NCBI GenBank assembly: GCA_016712745.1 | Contig: JADJQN010000011.1 | Span: 1-19,307, forward strand | Reading direction: 5' to 3' | Source: Sandaracinaceae bacterium | Lineage (GTDB): Bacteria; Myxococcota_A; Polyangia; Polyangiales; JADJQN01 | Length of the DNA stretch: 19,307 nt | Shown: positions 7,648 through 17,423 of the stretch, one piece after another | Layout: every line of letters starts with the position of its first letter | How positions within the stretch are numbered: the stretch's first letter is position 1 | Translations under genes and position numbers: made by a program | Notes under the pieces: generated by a model | What the model saw: the letters and a program-made list of their open reading frames with translations, nothing else | The model's database searches: none | Told to the model about the DNA's origin: nothing

Positions 7648-10600
7648 GTGTACTTTTCCCCCGTGCCAACACGCCCCGCATCTGAAAGCGTCCTCGCCGT
7701 TCTGACGCAGGCTCGGCTTGCCGAGCTGGCGCGCGGTTTCGACCTCAGCATTGCGACCTCGGCCCGTAAAGCCGACCAAATCGATCAACTCGTCGGCTTC
7801 TCCCGCCTACGCTTTCGCGAATTCTTAGACCACCTCACGCGCGAGGAGCTGCGGAGAGCATGCAAGGCTCACGACCTGCCCGACGACGGCCGCTCGCGGC
7901 GGGCCCTTGAGGCGCGACTACTTGAGGCGCATGGGACGACGGAGAGTGTTCGACCCAAGCCAATCTTCGCTGACAGCGAACGGCAGCGCACGACGCCGAA
8001 GCCTCGCTCGATTGTGCGCGCGCGGCGACGCCAATGGATGTGAGTCAGTAACTCCGCCAACCCGCGAAGGCGAAGCCACGCTTCGTCCGACTGGTGTGCC
8101 TCGACGACGACAACGCTGGACGCTCGCTCTGAGATCTTTGGGAGCTTGAGCTCGGTGCGCGTGTCATCCAGCCAGAGGTGCAGGGCCTTGGCGAAGTGGC
8201 GCAGATTGACGAGCCGCGATTCTTTGGCGCGTATCTTCACGCGCTGAAATGGAACACGGTGACCGCCACGGACTCACGCCTGTTCCAATCGCCGTTCCGC
8301 GCGGGCATCAAATTATTGCAGCACCAGTTGACCCCTCTCAAGAAGGCACTGCAACTCCCGCGAGCGAATCTCTTCATCGCGGACGATGTGGGGCTCGGCA
8401 AGACGATTGAAGCCGGCCTCGTGCTGCAAGAGCTCATCATGCGTCAGCGCGTGGATTTCACGCTCATCGTGTGCCCGGCATCTGTCGCCCTTCAGTGGCG
8501 GGACGAGATGCAGAAGCGTTTCGGCCTGCGCTTTGAAATCTACAACCGCGATTTCGTAGCGCGTCGCCGGCAGGAGCGTGGATTTGCCGTTTCGCCGTGG
8601 GCGACGCACAACCGTTTCATCATCACTTATTCCACGTTACGTCGGGCGGAATACGACGGTCCTCTACGCGCTCATATGGAATCGCTACGAGGCGTTACCG
8701 GTGAAAATGAAAACGGCAGCGCGCAACGCTCCCCCACGGCGCGCAAGTCGCTCTTGATTCTCGACGAGGCGCATACAGCGGCGCCCGCTACGGCAAGTAA
8801 GTACGCGGTTGACTCCAATGTGACCAAATCGATTCGTGCCCTCGCGCCACGCTTCGAGAACCGCCTCTTCCTCTCAGCGACGCCGCACAACGGCCATTCG
8901 AATTCGTTCTCTTCGTTGCTTGAGATTCTGGATCCGCAAAGGTTCACACGCGGAGTCTCAATCACTTCAACGCGCGAGCTTGAGCCGGTGATGGTGCGCA
9001 GATTGAAGAGCGACCTTCGCGCGATCCCCGGACTCGGCGAGTTTCCCGAGCGCAAGGTGATTCCCGTCGCCGTTGGGTCACCCGAATCCGCCGAAGTCGT
9101 GCTCGCTAGCATGCTCAGCGAATACGCGGCGCTGGTGAAGCCTGAGAAGGGGCGTGCAAAGCTTGTCTTCATTCACTTGCAGAAACGTCTGCTGTCCAGC
9201 GTTGAAGCCTTTGCTCGCACTCTGCGAAAGCACGCCGAAGCTGTGGCGGCCGGGAAGGTCAAAACACTGCCCCCAAGCACCGGAGCAACCACTCCACTCT
9301 TCGACAGTGACTCTGATGATGATTCAGAGCGAGGCGTCGATGACGAGTCGCTCGCCAGCGAACTCGACGAAGAAGTCGCCGAGGCCTCGCGCTCGATCAC
9401 GCTTCCAGCAGGCCGTGCCCATCAGCTGCTCTCGGAAATGCAATTCATCGCGGAGCGACAGCGCGCGATGCCCGATGCAAAAGCGCAAGCCCTTCTCGAA
9501 TGGATTCGTGAGCACCAATGCTCAGGAGCCGACCTTCGTTTCGCGGGCGAAAAGCGCAGCAACCCCAACGCGGATGGACGGACACACGCGTAATCATTTT
9601 CACAGAATACGCCGACACCCTTCGATGGCTCCATTCGCTTCTCGCGCAGGCCATCGAGGGCACGGACGACGCTGACGGCCGAATCACGCGATTGCAGGGC
9701 GGCATGTCAGACGAGCAGCGCGCCGAAGTTCAGCGGGCGTTCAACGGTTCGCCGACGGACAACCCTGTTCGTATCTTGCTCGCGACAGACTCCGCGCGAG
9801 AAGGCGTCAATCTCCAGGCGCAATGCGCCGACCTCTTTCACTTCGACATTCCGTGGAACCCAGCACGCATGGAACAGCGAAACGGACGCATCGACCGTAC
9901 GATGCAGCCGTCCTCCGAAGTTCGCTGTCACTATTTCGTGTACGCCGACCGCAAGGAAGATGCGGTGCTCGACACGCTTGTCCGCAAAGTCGATATGATT
10001 CAGCGGGAGCTTGGCTCACTTGGAACGGTCGTCCTCGATCGCGTCACGGGGCCCGAAGGCGGCATCGACGGCAGCAGGACGGCGAGCTCGATCGAGAAAG
10101 CGGCGGCGATTGGCGAAAAGGCGGAAATCTCCCGCCGAGAGCTTGAGTCGCAGCGCGACGCCAAGCGCTTGCAAGAGGAAATCACTGACATCGGTAAGAT
10201 TCTCGCCGATTCAAAGCGCGCACTCGAGTTCGACCCTGCACTACTCCGCGGTGCGATCGACGCCGGCCTTGAGCTCTCGAATGTGGGCGGCGAAGTGCTC
10301 CGTGCCGAAGCATCACGCGAGTCGGGGGCGCCCGCGGAGTTCCGTTTGCCGGCTCTTCCCGATTCGTGGAAGAGCACCCTCGACGGCTTGCGCCCCGCCC
10401 GACGCCGCGACGAGAGCGATGTCGATTGGCGCAAGCGACCGCTTTTGCCCATGGTGTTCGAACCGCCCGAACGCATCGACGACGAAATCGTGCACATGCA
10501 TCTCGAGCATCCATTTGTAGAGCGCATCCTCTCGCGATTCCGCGCACAAGGGTTTGGCGCTCACGATCTTTCGCGCGTCACCGTCTTGCTGAGCAAGCGC

Positions 10601-11217
10601 GACAGCGTTCCACGCGCGATTGCCTTCGGACGGCTCACGCTTTTCGGTAGAACCGCGGCACGCTTGCACGACGCGATCATTGCAGTCGCGGCCCCTGGTT
10701 CGACGACGCACGCGAAGGTCACTTACGCGCGTTTTCGGAGAAGGAGGATCACGAAGCAGTTGAGCATTTCGAGGAACTGCTCGCTGCACACCCGACTCTA
10801 CGCGGTGTGCCAGGTGCTGTCGCAAGCAAACTTCGCGCTTCTGCGGCCAGCGACTTCGCAGCGTTGTGGCCATCCGTTAAGGATGAAGCTGACGCGCGTG
10901 CAGCAGATGCGATTCGCAAGCTGTCGCAACGCGCAACAGAGGAAACCTCGTCGCTGAAGCGAATCCTCGAATCGCAACGAAGCGCGATCGAGAAAGTGCT
11001 CGGCGGAAGCATCCAAACCGAATTCGTATTCGACGAGCTTGAGAAGGACCAACAACGCCAGTTCACGGACGACCGCAAGCACATGAAACAACGCCTCAAG
11101 GAGATCGACAGCGAGATTTCCACCGAGCCCGCGCAACTCAAGTCGCTGTACGAAGGAGTACTTCCGCGCCTCGAGCCGGTCGGCCTCGTCTACCTCTGGC
11201 CGGAGACGCGCGCGTGA
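7648..11217 (+). CDS. drmD: DISARM SNF2-like helicase DrmD, frameshifted
   Basis: This is an SNF2/SF2 helicase of about 1,190 residues, the class 1 DISARM DrmD. From the GTG at 7648 (alternative GTG 7663) a SAP-like helical domain runs to about 8035. It is followed by VTPPTREGEATL and VRLVCLDDDNAG, the family's pre-helicase segment. Motif I is DVGLGKTIE (about 8383-8410), motif II is LDEAH (about 8760-8774), motif III is SATPHNGHSNSF, and motifs V-VI are TDSAREGVNLQ and QRNGRIDR (about 9785-9900). The C-terminal helical region ends with YLWPETRA and TGA. The frame changes near 8040 and 8083, an in-frame TGA lies at 8130-8132, and further slips occur near 9565 (at CCCC) and 10692 (at CCCC). 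The TGA overlaps the GTG of drmMI. Role: ATP-driven DNA translocation in DISARM; detailed function unknown. Confidence 0.85.
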
Positions 11218-14200
11218 ACGACCTCCTCCACCGCTATCACAAACAGTGGCTCGACATGGTCCAGCCTGTGGACGGGCTGGTGTTCTCTGTTCCTGTGCTC
11301 GCCGATGCGTTTGAGCGTGAGGCCTGGCGTGCGCAAACGCCGACCGTGGAGTCGCAGCGCCGTCTTATCGCACTTACGGGCGGTGCGACGCTGGCACCCG
11401 ACGCGGACCGTGACATCCAAGACCTACGCAGCTTCCTCGCCGACGTGCTCTCGCTGACTGATGATCTGTTCGATAGCGGCGATGCGATCCCGGACGAGCT
11501 TACTACCTATGTCCCGGAGGGCCGCGTCACGCTGCGCCCCACACTGGCGCTCAAAAAGCGCGGCGCGGACGCAATCGGCCCCGCGAGCGGTCGTTACTCG
11601 CTGCTGATTTGGGAAGTGCCTCACACGATTGAATCACTCGACAAACCAGAAACCGCAACTTCGTCGGAGTGGGCGTATCCGGCATCAGCGAAGTTTGACC
11701 GACTGCTTCGCGACACGGGTGTGCCTATCGGCCTCCTAACGAACGGCAAAGTGATTCGCCTGATGTACGCGCCCGCTGGCGAATCTACCGGTTCTATAAC
11801 GTTCCGTCTCAAAGACATGGCGTCAGTTGATGGGCGGCCGATCCTCGACGCGTTCGTACAGCTTCTGTCGGCTGGAAGGTTCTTCACGGTAAGCGAAGAC
11901 TCAACGCTACCAGCGCTGCTCAAGGCCAGCCGCCGCCACCAAGCAAACGTCACAACCGATCTCGCGAATCAAGTGCGCGAGGCACTGGAACAACTTCTCG
12001 GCGGTTTTGAGTCAGCTGCTGAGCGCGACGGTCTCGCCCTTCTCGAAGATGCGTACGAGCGTCGCGCGGAAGGCGAAGATCATCTCTACGGCGGGCTACT
12101 CACCGTGTTGATGCGCCTCGTCTTCCTTTTGTATGCCGAGGACGCTGGACTGCTTCCAATCGAAAGCGACACGTACCAATCGAGCCTTTCGCTATTGGCG
12201 CTTTTCGCGCGACTCCAGGAAGACGCGGCATCTTTCCCGGACGCGATGTCCCGACGCTTCGGCGCGTACTCTCAGCTCATCGCTCTCTTTCGCGCTGTGT
12301 ACTTAGGCGTCGAACAGGGAGAGCTGCGTATGCCGGCGCGCCGCGGCGAGTTATTCGACCCGCACGCGTATCCATTTCTGGAAGGCTGGGGACCCGCTGG
12401 TGCAGCGCCGATCGCTGACGCAACTGCGCGCGCGGCGGTGAACGTTCCTTCCGTAGACGACGGCACCATTCATCGCGTGCTTGAACGTCTTCTGGTGCTC
12501 AAAGGCCAACGCCTCTCTTACCGTGCCCTCGACGTCGAGCAAATCGGTAGCGTGTATGAGGGGCTCATGGGCTTCAGCGTGCATCGAACCGCAAGCGCGG
12601 CTGCGTGCGTCGGCAAGGCTCGCGTTTGGATCGAAGCCAGCGTCGTGCGCGAGATCCCATCCGCTCAGCGAGCCAAGCGCCTGCAGGAAGAGCACGGCCT
12701 CGAGAAATCAGAGGCAACAAAGCTGGCAGCCGCACTCGGTGCGGCAAAGAAGATGACGACGTGCTCCGCGTACTGGAGGCACACGCCGCCAGAGGCACGC
12801 AAGTGGCAAGCGCGCGACGGTTCGTGATTCAGCCGGGCGAAGAGCGTCGACGAACGAGCTCTCACTACACCCCGCGCGAACTCTCAGAGCCTATCGTTCG
12901 GCGGACGCTCGAGCCTCTCTTCGCCGTGATGGGCGAAATTCCCTCCTCCGCTCGCATCCTGAATCTCAAGGTTTGCGATCCAGCAATGGGCTCAGGCGCA
13001 TTCCTCGTCGAAGCATGCCGCTACCTCGGCGACCGACTCGTTCGCGCATGGACGCATGAGGGAGTGCTGAAGGACATCGCCGCAAAGCACGGGGACCCAG
13101 TGCTGCATGCGCGTCGCCTTGTTGCACAGCGGTGTCTCTACGGCGTCGACAAGAACGAGTACGCGGTTGGGCTCGCGAAGCTTTCGCTCTGGCTGGTGAC
13201 GCTGGCCAAGGACTTGCCCTTCACCTTTCTCGATCACGCGTTACGCCATGGCGATTCGCTAGTAGGCCTCGATTTCGCGCAAATCCGTGCGTTCCATTGG
13301 AAGCCAAAAGAGCAGCTCGAAACCGTCACGAGAGAGATCAGCTCCGCTCTCGGAGGCTATTTCGCTGCGGCAGCGCATTCTTGAACTCGCCGGGGATCCC
13401 GACCCGGTCGCACAGCGCGAGAAAGAGCGCTTGCTCTGGGACGCGCAAGACTCGCTGAACAGGGTTCGTCTGATTGGCGACCTGATCGTCGGCGCATATT
13501 TCGCACATGACACCGACAAGGCGCGTGAAGCCGAACGGGTTCGGCGCGTTACTGCGCTGACTGCATGGCTTGAAGCCGGTGGCGAACCCGATGCGGCGTT
13601 GCTCGAGATGCAAGCTGAACTTCGCAAACGCGTACCGACGTTCCATTGGATGGCCGAGTTCCCGGAGATTTTTTACGCGGAGCGGCCGGATCCGCTCGAT
13701 GCGGACCAAGTGAATCGGGCGGCGTTTATGGACGCGTTCATGGGGAACCCGCCGTTCCTCGGTGGTCGAGCGGGTTCGTGGCAAAGGCGGGGACCAGTAC
13801 ACTGAGTGGTTGGCGCAAACGCATTCATCAAGCCGGAACGCTGACCTCGCCGCTCACTTCTTCCGCCGTGCGGCAGGCGCTACTGGGACGCCACGGGACT
13901 ATCGGCTTCATCGCCACGAACACGATCGCGCAAGGCGACACGCGAAACACCGGTCTCAAGCGACTCGTGGCAGACGGCCGCATGTACGCAGCGACGCGTT
14001 CGATGCCTTGGCCTGGGAAGCGGCGGTCGGTCTCTTGCTTCGCATTGCATGCAGCGCGGTCGCCGGGGCGCGCGTGCGACGACGTTTTACTCGACAGGGT
14101 AAACGTTGCCATCAACTCACGCCTTCGCACGGGAGCCGAGCGACCCGACCAGCTCCACTGCACAAACGAATCGCCGAGTTTCGTCGGCAGCAACGTTCTC

Positions 14201-15165
14201 GGGATGGGCTTCACACTGACCGCAGACGAGCGCGACGCACTCATCAAGAGTAATAAGAAAAATGCGGAGCGCATCTTTCCCGTATCTCGGTGGCGAAAAG
14301 TAAATACGAGCCCCACACAGGCGTTCGATCGGTACGTGATCAATTTCGGGAAGATGTCGCTCGAGGAAGCGGAGAAGTGGCCTGACCTACTTGCGATCTT
14401 ACGCGCAGAAGGTGAAGCCCGAGCGGGACCGAACAAGCGCGGCATCTCGCAAGTACTGGTGGCGATACGGCGACAAGCGCCCGCTCTGTACGAAGCCATC
14501 GGGCCGCTTGAGCGATGTTTGATCACTGCCCGCCTTACCAAGCATCTGGTGTTTGCTTTCAACTCTACAGCATGGTTTTCAGTCACACACACTGTACGCG
14601 TTTCCGCTCACCGCCGACTCGGCAGTTTTGCCGTTCTTCAATCACGCGTCCACCAGGGCTGGGCTCGTTTACTTTCCTCCTCGATGGAAGATCGCTTGCG
14701 TTACACCGCGTCCGGACTGCTTCCAAACATTTCCGTTCCCCGGCCCGATCCGCGAACCGTACTCCCCGAGCTCGATCGCGTCGGCGCCCAACTCTACGAA
14801 GCACGCGCGACCTACATGGCCGAAACTCAGCAAGGCCTCACAAAACCTACAACGCGTTGAAAAACCCGCGCGAACGCGACCCGCGCATCGTGGAACTTCG
14901 CCGCCTCCACGAAGCCATGGATGCAGCAGTGCTCGCCGCCTACGGCTGGTCCGACATCGTCGTCCCGTCCTTCTGCCTCGACGACGAGAAACAACGCGCC
15001 CGCTTCGACGACGAAGTCATCGACCGCCTCTTCGCGCTAAACGCTCAACGAGCTGCCGAAGAACGCTCGGCCCTGCCTCCTAAAGCACCGGCAAAACAGA
15101 ACCCGAAGGCCAAGGCGAAGGCAAAGAAGGACAGCGGTTCCGGTCCGCTTTTCGGAGACGACTGA
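11214..15165 (+). CDS. drmMI: DISARM adenine-specific DNA methyltransferase DrmMI, frameshifted
   Basis: This is an Eco57I-type N6-adenine methyltransferase of about 1,317 residues, class 1 DISARM DrmMI, expected to methylate host DNA as the self mark. The first 520 residues are in one frame from GTG 11214 (overlapping the drmD stop as GTGA). SAM-binding motif I DPAMGSGAFL is at 12977, the catalytic NPPF at 13746-13757, and the long target-recognition and C-terminal region contains IGFIATNTIAQGDTR, YVINFGKMS and ERDPRIVELRRLHEAMD. A lysine-rich tail ends GPLFGDD-TGA. The frame slips near 12780, 13350, 13770 and 13860 and many times between 14000 and 14870, including a compensating pair at 14279-14299. 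All key motifs survive. A BREX PglX methylase was considered, but drmD on one side and drmA on the other favour DrmMI. Confidence 0.85.
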
Positions 15166-15166
15166 C

Positions 15167-16097
15167 ATGCGGACGCTGACCGACATCTCCGCGGACGCCG
15201 AATCACTCAATGCGAAAATCATCGAAGCGCTGAACGCCACTCCGCCGTGCTTGGGCACCGCCTTCCACTACACAACTACTTCGGGACTGCGCGGGATTCT
15301 CTCGTCGAAGCGCGTCTGGGCGACTGATCATCGCTACTTGAACGATGGGCGGGAAATGGTGATGGCTACGACAGCTGTCCTTGCAGCTCTCACCGCGCGC
15401 CGCGCATTGGAATTGGTCGAGTTGATCAGTCTCGTCGAGAGCAACGTAAAGCATCCGGCGTTCGTCGCCTCGTTCTCCGCCGAGGCAGACTCACTCGAGC
15501 AGTGGCGCGCATACGGCGAAGATGGGCACGGGATTTGCGCTCGGGTTCGAAGTACTAGATAGGCCACGCGACCACATTTGGCGCAACGTTTCCCCCGCGC
15601 ACTGGGTTCGGATGGAGTACTCCGAAGCTCGGCAACGCGATGTCGCAGCGCTCTTCGAAGGATTTGTGCCGCTTCTCGCTGAAGCAATCGCGTGCGCTGG
15701 CAACGGCGATTCGGCGCCCGGAAAGCGAGCAATTCTTGGATCTCTGATGTCCCGCTTTGGCGGTGGCAAACGTCATGTTTAAACATCACGGATTCGCGAG
15801 TGAGAAAGAACAGCGCCTATTCGTGATTGGATGGGACGCGACGGCGCAAACGGCATTGCGTTTGGCCGCACTTCCGGAATCACCACTCGCGTCCAGAACC
15901 ACGCCGCACGGCGAAGCGAAATACATCGAACTACCCGTCGGTCCGAGCGACGATCCGTTCCCACTTCGACGCATTGTCGTCGGTCCCAAAGCAAAGGTTG
16001 ATGAAGACGCCGTTCGAGCGATCTGCAGCAACGCTGGACTCGACCCGAACACGCTCGAGGATCATGTCGATCTGTCACAAAGCTGCCGTATCGATGA
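15167..16097 (+). CDS. DUF2971 domain protein, frameshifted
   Basis: The ATG at 15167 follows the drmMI stop by one base, with GGAGA inside the end of drmMI as RBS, so it is translationally linked to the methylase. The protein has the DUF2971 hallmarks: FHYTTTSGLRGILSSKRVWAT near the N-terminus with YLNDGREM after it, SFSAEADSLEQWRAYG at the middle, and FKHHGFASEKEQRLFV towards the C-terminus, ending probably as TKLPYR-TGA at 16095-16097. The function is unknown. The family is common among phage-defence and mobile-element genes. The frame changes near 15530, 15770 and 16070. Its end overlaps the convergent fic gene by about 36 bases. It is not a standard DISARM component, so it is either an accessory or an insertion. 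Confidence 0.7.
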
Positions 16098-17319
16098 CGA
16101 CGAACGCAGGCTAGAAGAGTCCGACCCACTCGGTGGCTCGAACAGATCTAGGTACTGCTCGTATACGAAACGTCGATTGCGCTGCTGTCCCGTCTGCTCA
16201 ACTACGATGTTCAAGCTCTGCATCCGAGCGAGCACCTTATTTGCCGTTGCGAACGTCACATCGAGGGCTTCTTCGAGTCCGCGCGCGGTTAGAATGGGGT
16301 GTTGAAAAGGTGGTCGAGCGCGCGCAGTTGCACAGCGCTCGCCGCTCCGGATGCTCAGAATCGAACGGTGTTCTTCGCGCATCGCAAGTATCTTCTTCGC
16401 TGTTGCGCTCGAGCTGTCGGCCATCTCAGCAACTCCCACGCAGGAAGAACGCTAGCCACTCTTCCCACCGTCCGCTGTGTACATCTTGCAATCGCGCGTA
16501 GTACTCGGTCCGATGACGCTTGAGAAAATGACTGAGGTAGAGCAGCGGCTTGCCGAGCACTTCGCGCTTGCACAAGAGCAGCCCAATCAAGAGGCGTCCC
16601 ACGCGACCGTTGCCATCGCCGAATGGATGAATCGTTTCAAACTGGGCGTGAACGAGTGCCGCATGAACGAGTGGCGGGAGCGTATCGTCATGCAGGAATT
16701 TTTCGAGATCGCGCAACGCATCGATCATGAAGTCTGGCGCGGGAGGAACGTAGGACGCGTCCTCGAGCTTTGTGCCAGGTGCGCCGATCCAATTTTGAAA
16801 CTTTCGGAATTCCCCAGGTGTCCGCTCGCCCCCACGTACGCCTTGCATCAGACGCTCGTGGATCTCGCGGATGAGCCGCAGCGAAAGCGGAAGTTCATCG
16901 AGTCGTGCGAGCCCATGGTTCATCGCGTCGACGTAGTTCACGACTTCTGCCACGTCGACGATGGGCTTCTTCGCTGTGTGGTCTACTTCGAACTGCAAGA
17001 CGTCAGCGAGCGTTGCCTGGCTGCCTTCGATTTGAGAGCTCATGACGGCTTCAGACCGCACGTACATTGCGACGAACAAATTGGGGTTGGGCAATGTTGT
17101 CGCGATACCGTCGAGACGCCCAAGCGCGCGGTCCGCTGCTGAGAGGAGTGAGCGCAACTCGTCGTCGTAGTCGAGGGGCGGCTCGGGGGGAAGAGGCGCG
17201 GGTTCGAACGCGCGGTAACCGCCCGGTTGCAGCGCGAGCCGGCCTGACACCCGCTTCGTTGTTCTAGTCCTGGACAATAGCGACGCTCCCGGCTGAGTGT
17301 TATTACACGATTTGGCCAA
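16062..17319 (-). CDS. Fic-domain protein (class II-type AMPylase) with C-terminal winged helix
   Basis: Fic proteins transfer AMP or another nucleotide moiety to target proteins. The core motif HPFGDGNGRVGR lies at residues 231-242 and matches HPFx(D/E)GNGRxxR fully, including the catalytic histidine. An N-terminal Fic_N-like helix carries SSQIEG at residues 94-99, fitting the inhibitory (S/T)xxx(E)(G/N) helix, so the enzyme is probably self-inhibited. The C-terminal part (HPILTARGLEEALDVTFATANKVLARM...) is a winged-helix segment, as in SoFic-type proteins. The start at TTG 17319 is uncertain; GTG codons lie further in. After about 16430 the frame changes, with more slips near 16296-16308 (GGGG and AAAA runs). 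It is antisense inside the DISARM gene cluster and convergent with DUF2971. There is no separate antitoxin, as expected for class II. Confidence 0.88.
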
Positions 17320-17329
17320 AACGTATAAT
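17300..17329 (+). promoter_or_regulatory. candidate promoter of drmA with TTTGGCCAAA palindrome
   Basis: TATAAT at 17324-17329 is a perfect -10 hexamer. TTATTA (17300-17305) at 18-base spacing is a weak -35. The spacer holds the perfect 10-bp palindrome TTTGGCCAAA (17311-17320), which also overlaps the possible TTG start of fic on the other strand. If active, this gives drmA a promoter independent of the upstream DISARM genes, as the divergent fic arrangement requires. Confidence 0.4.
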
Positions 17330-17423
17330 AGCGAACCCGAGGCTGACCCATTGTTCTAGGAACGCAAAACACGCGCTCTGGCTCATCTTTGCCGGTGAAA
17401 CGCGTTTCCGAGCGGTTCTTCTT

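Noticed and set aside
11214..15165. BREX PglX methylase instead of DrmMI
   Set aside because: No pglZ, brxC or brxL is present. The flanking SNF2 helicase and DrmA-type helicase are DISARM genes.
16477..17142. Plus-strand open frame of 221 residues opposite fic
   Set aside because: It is antisense to the perfect Fic motif and the Fic N-terminal domain and shows no recognisable family.
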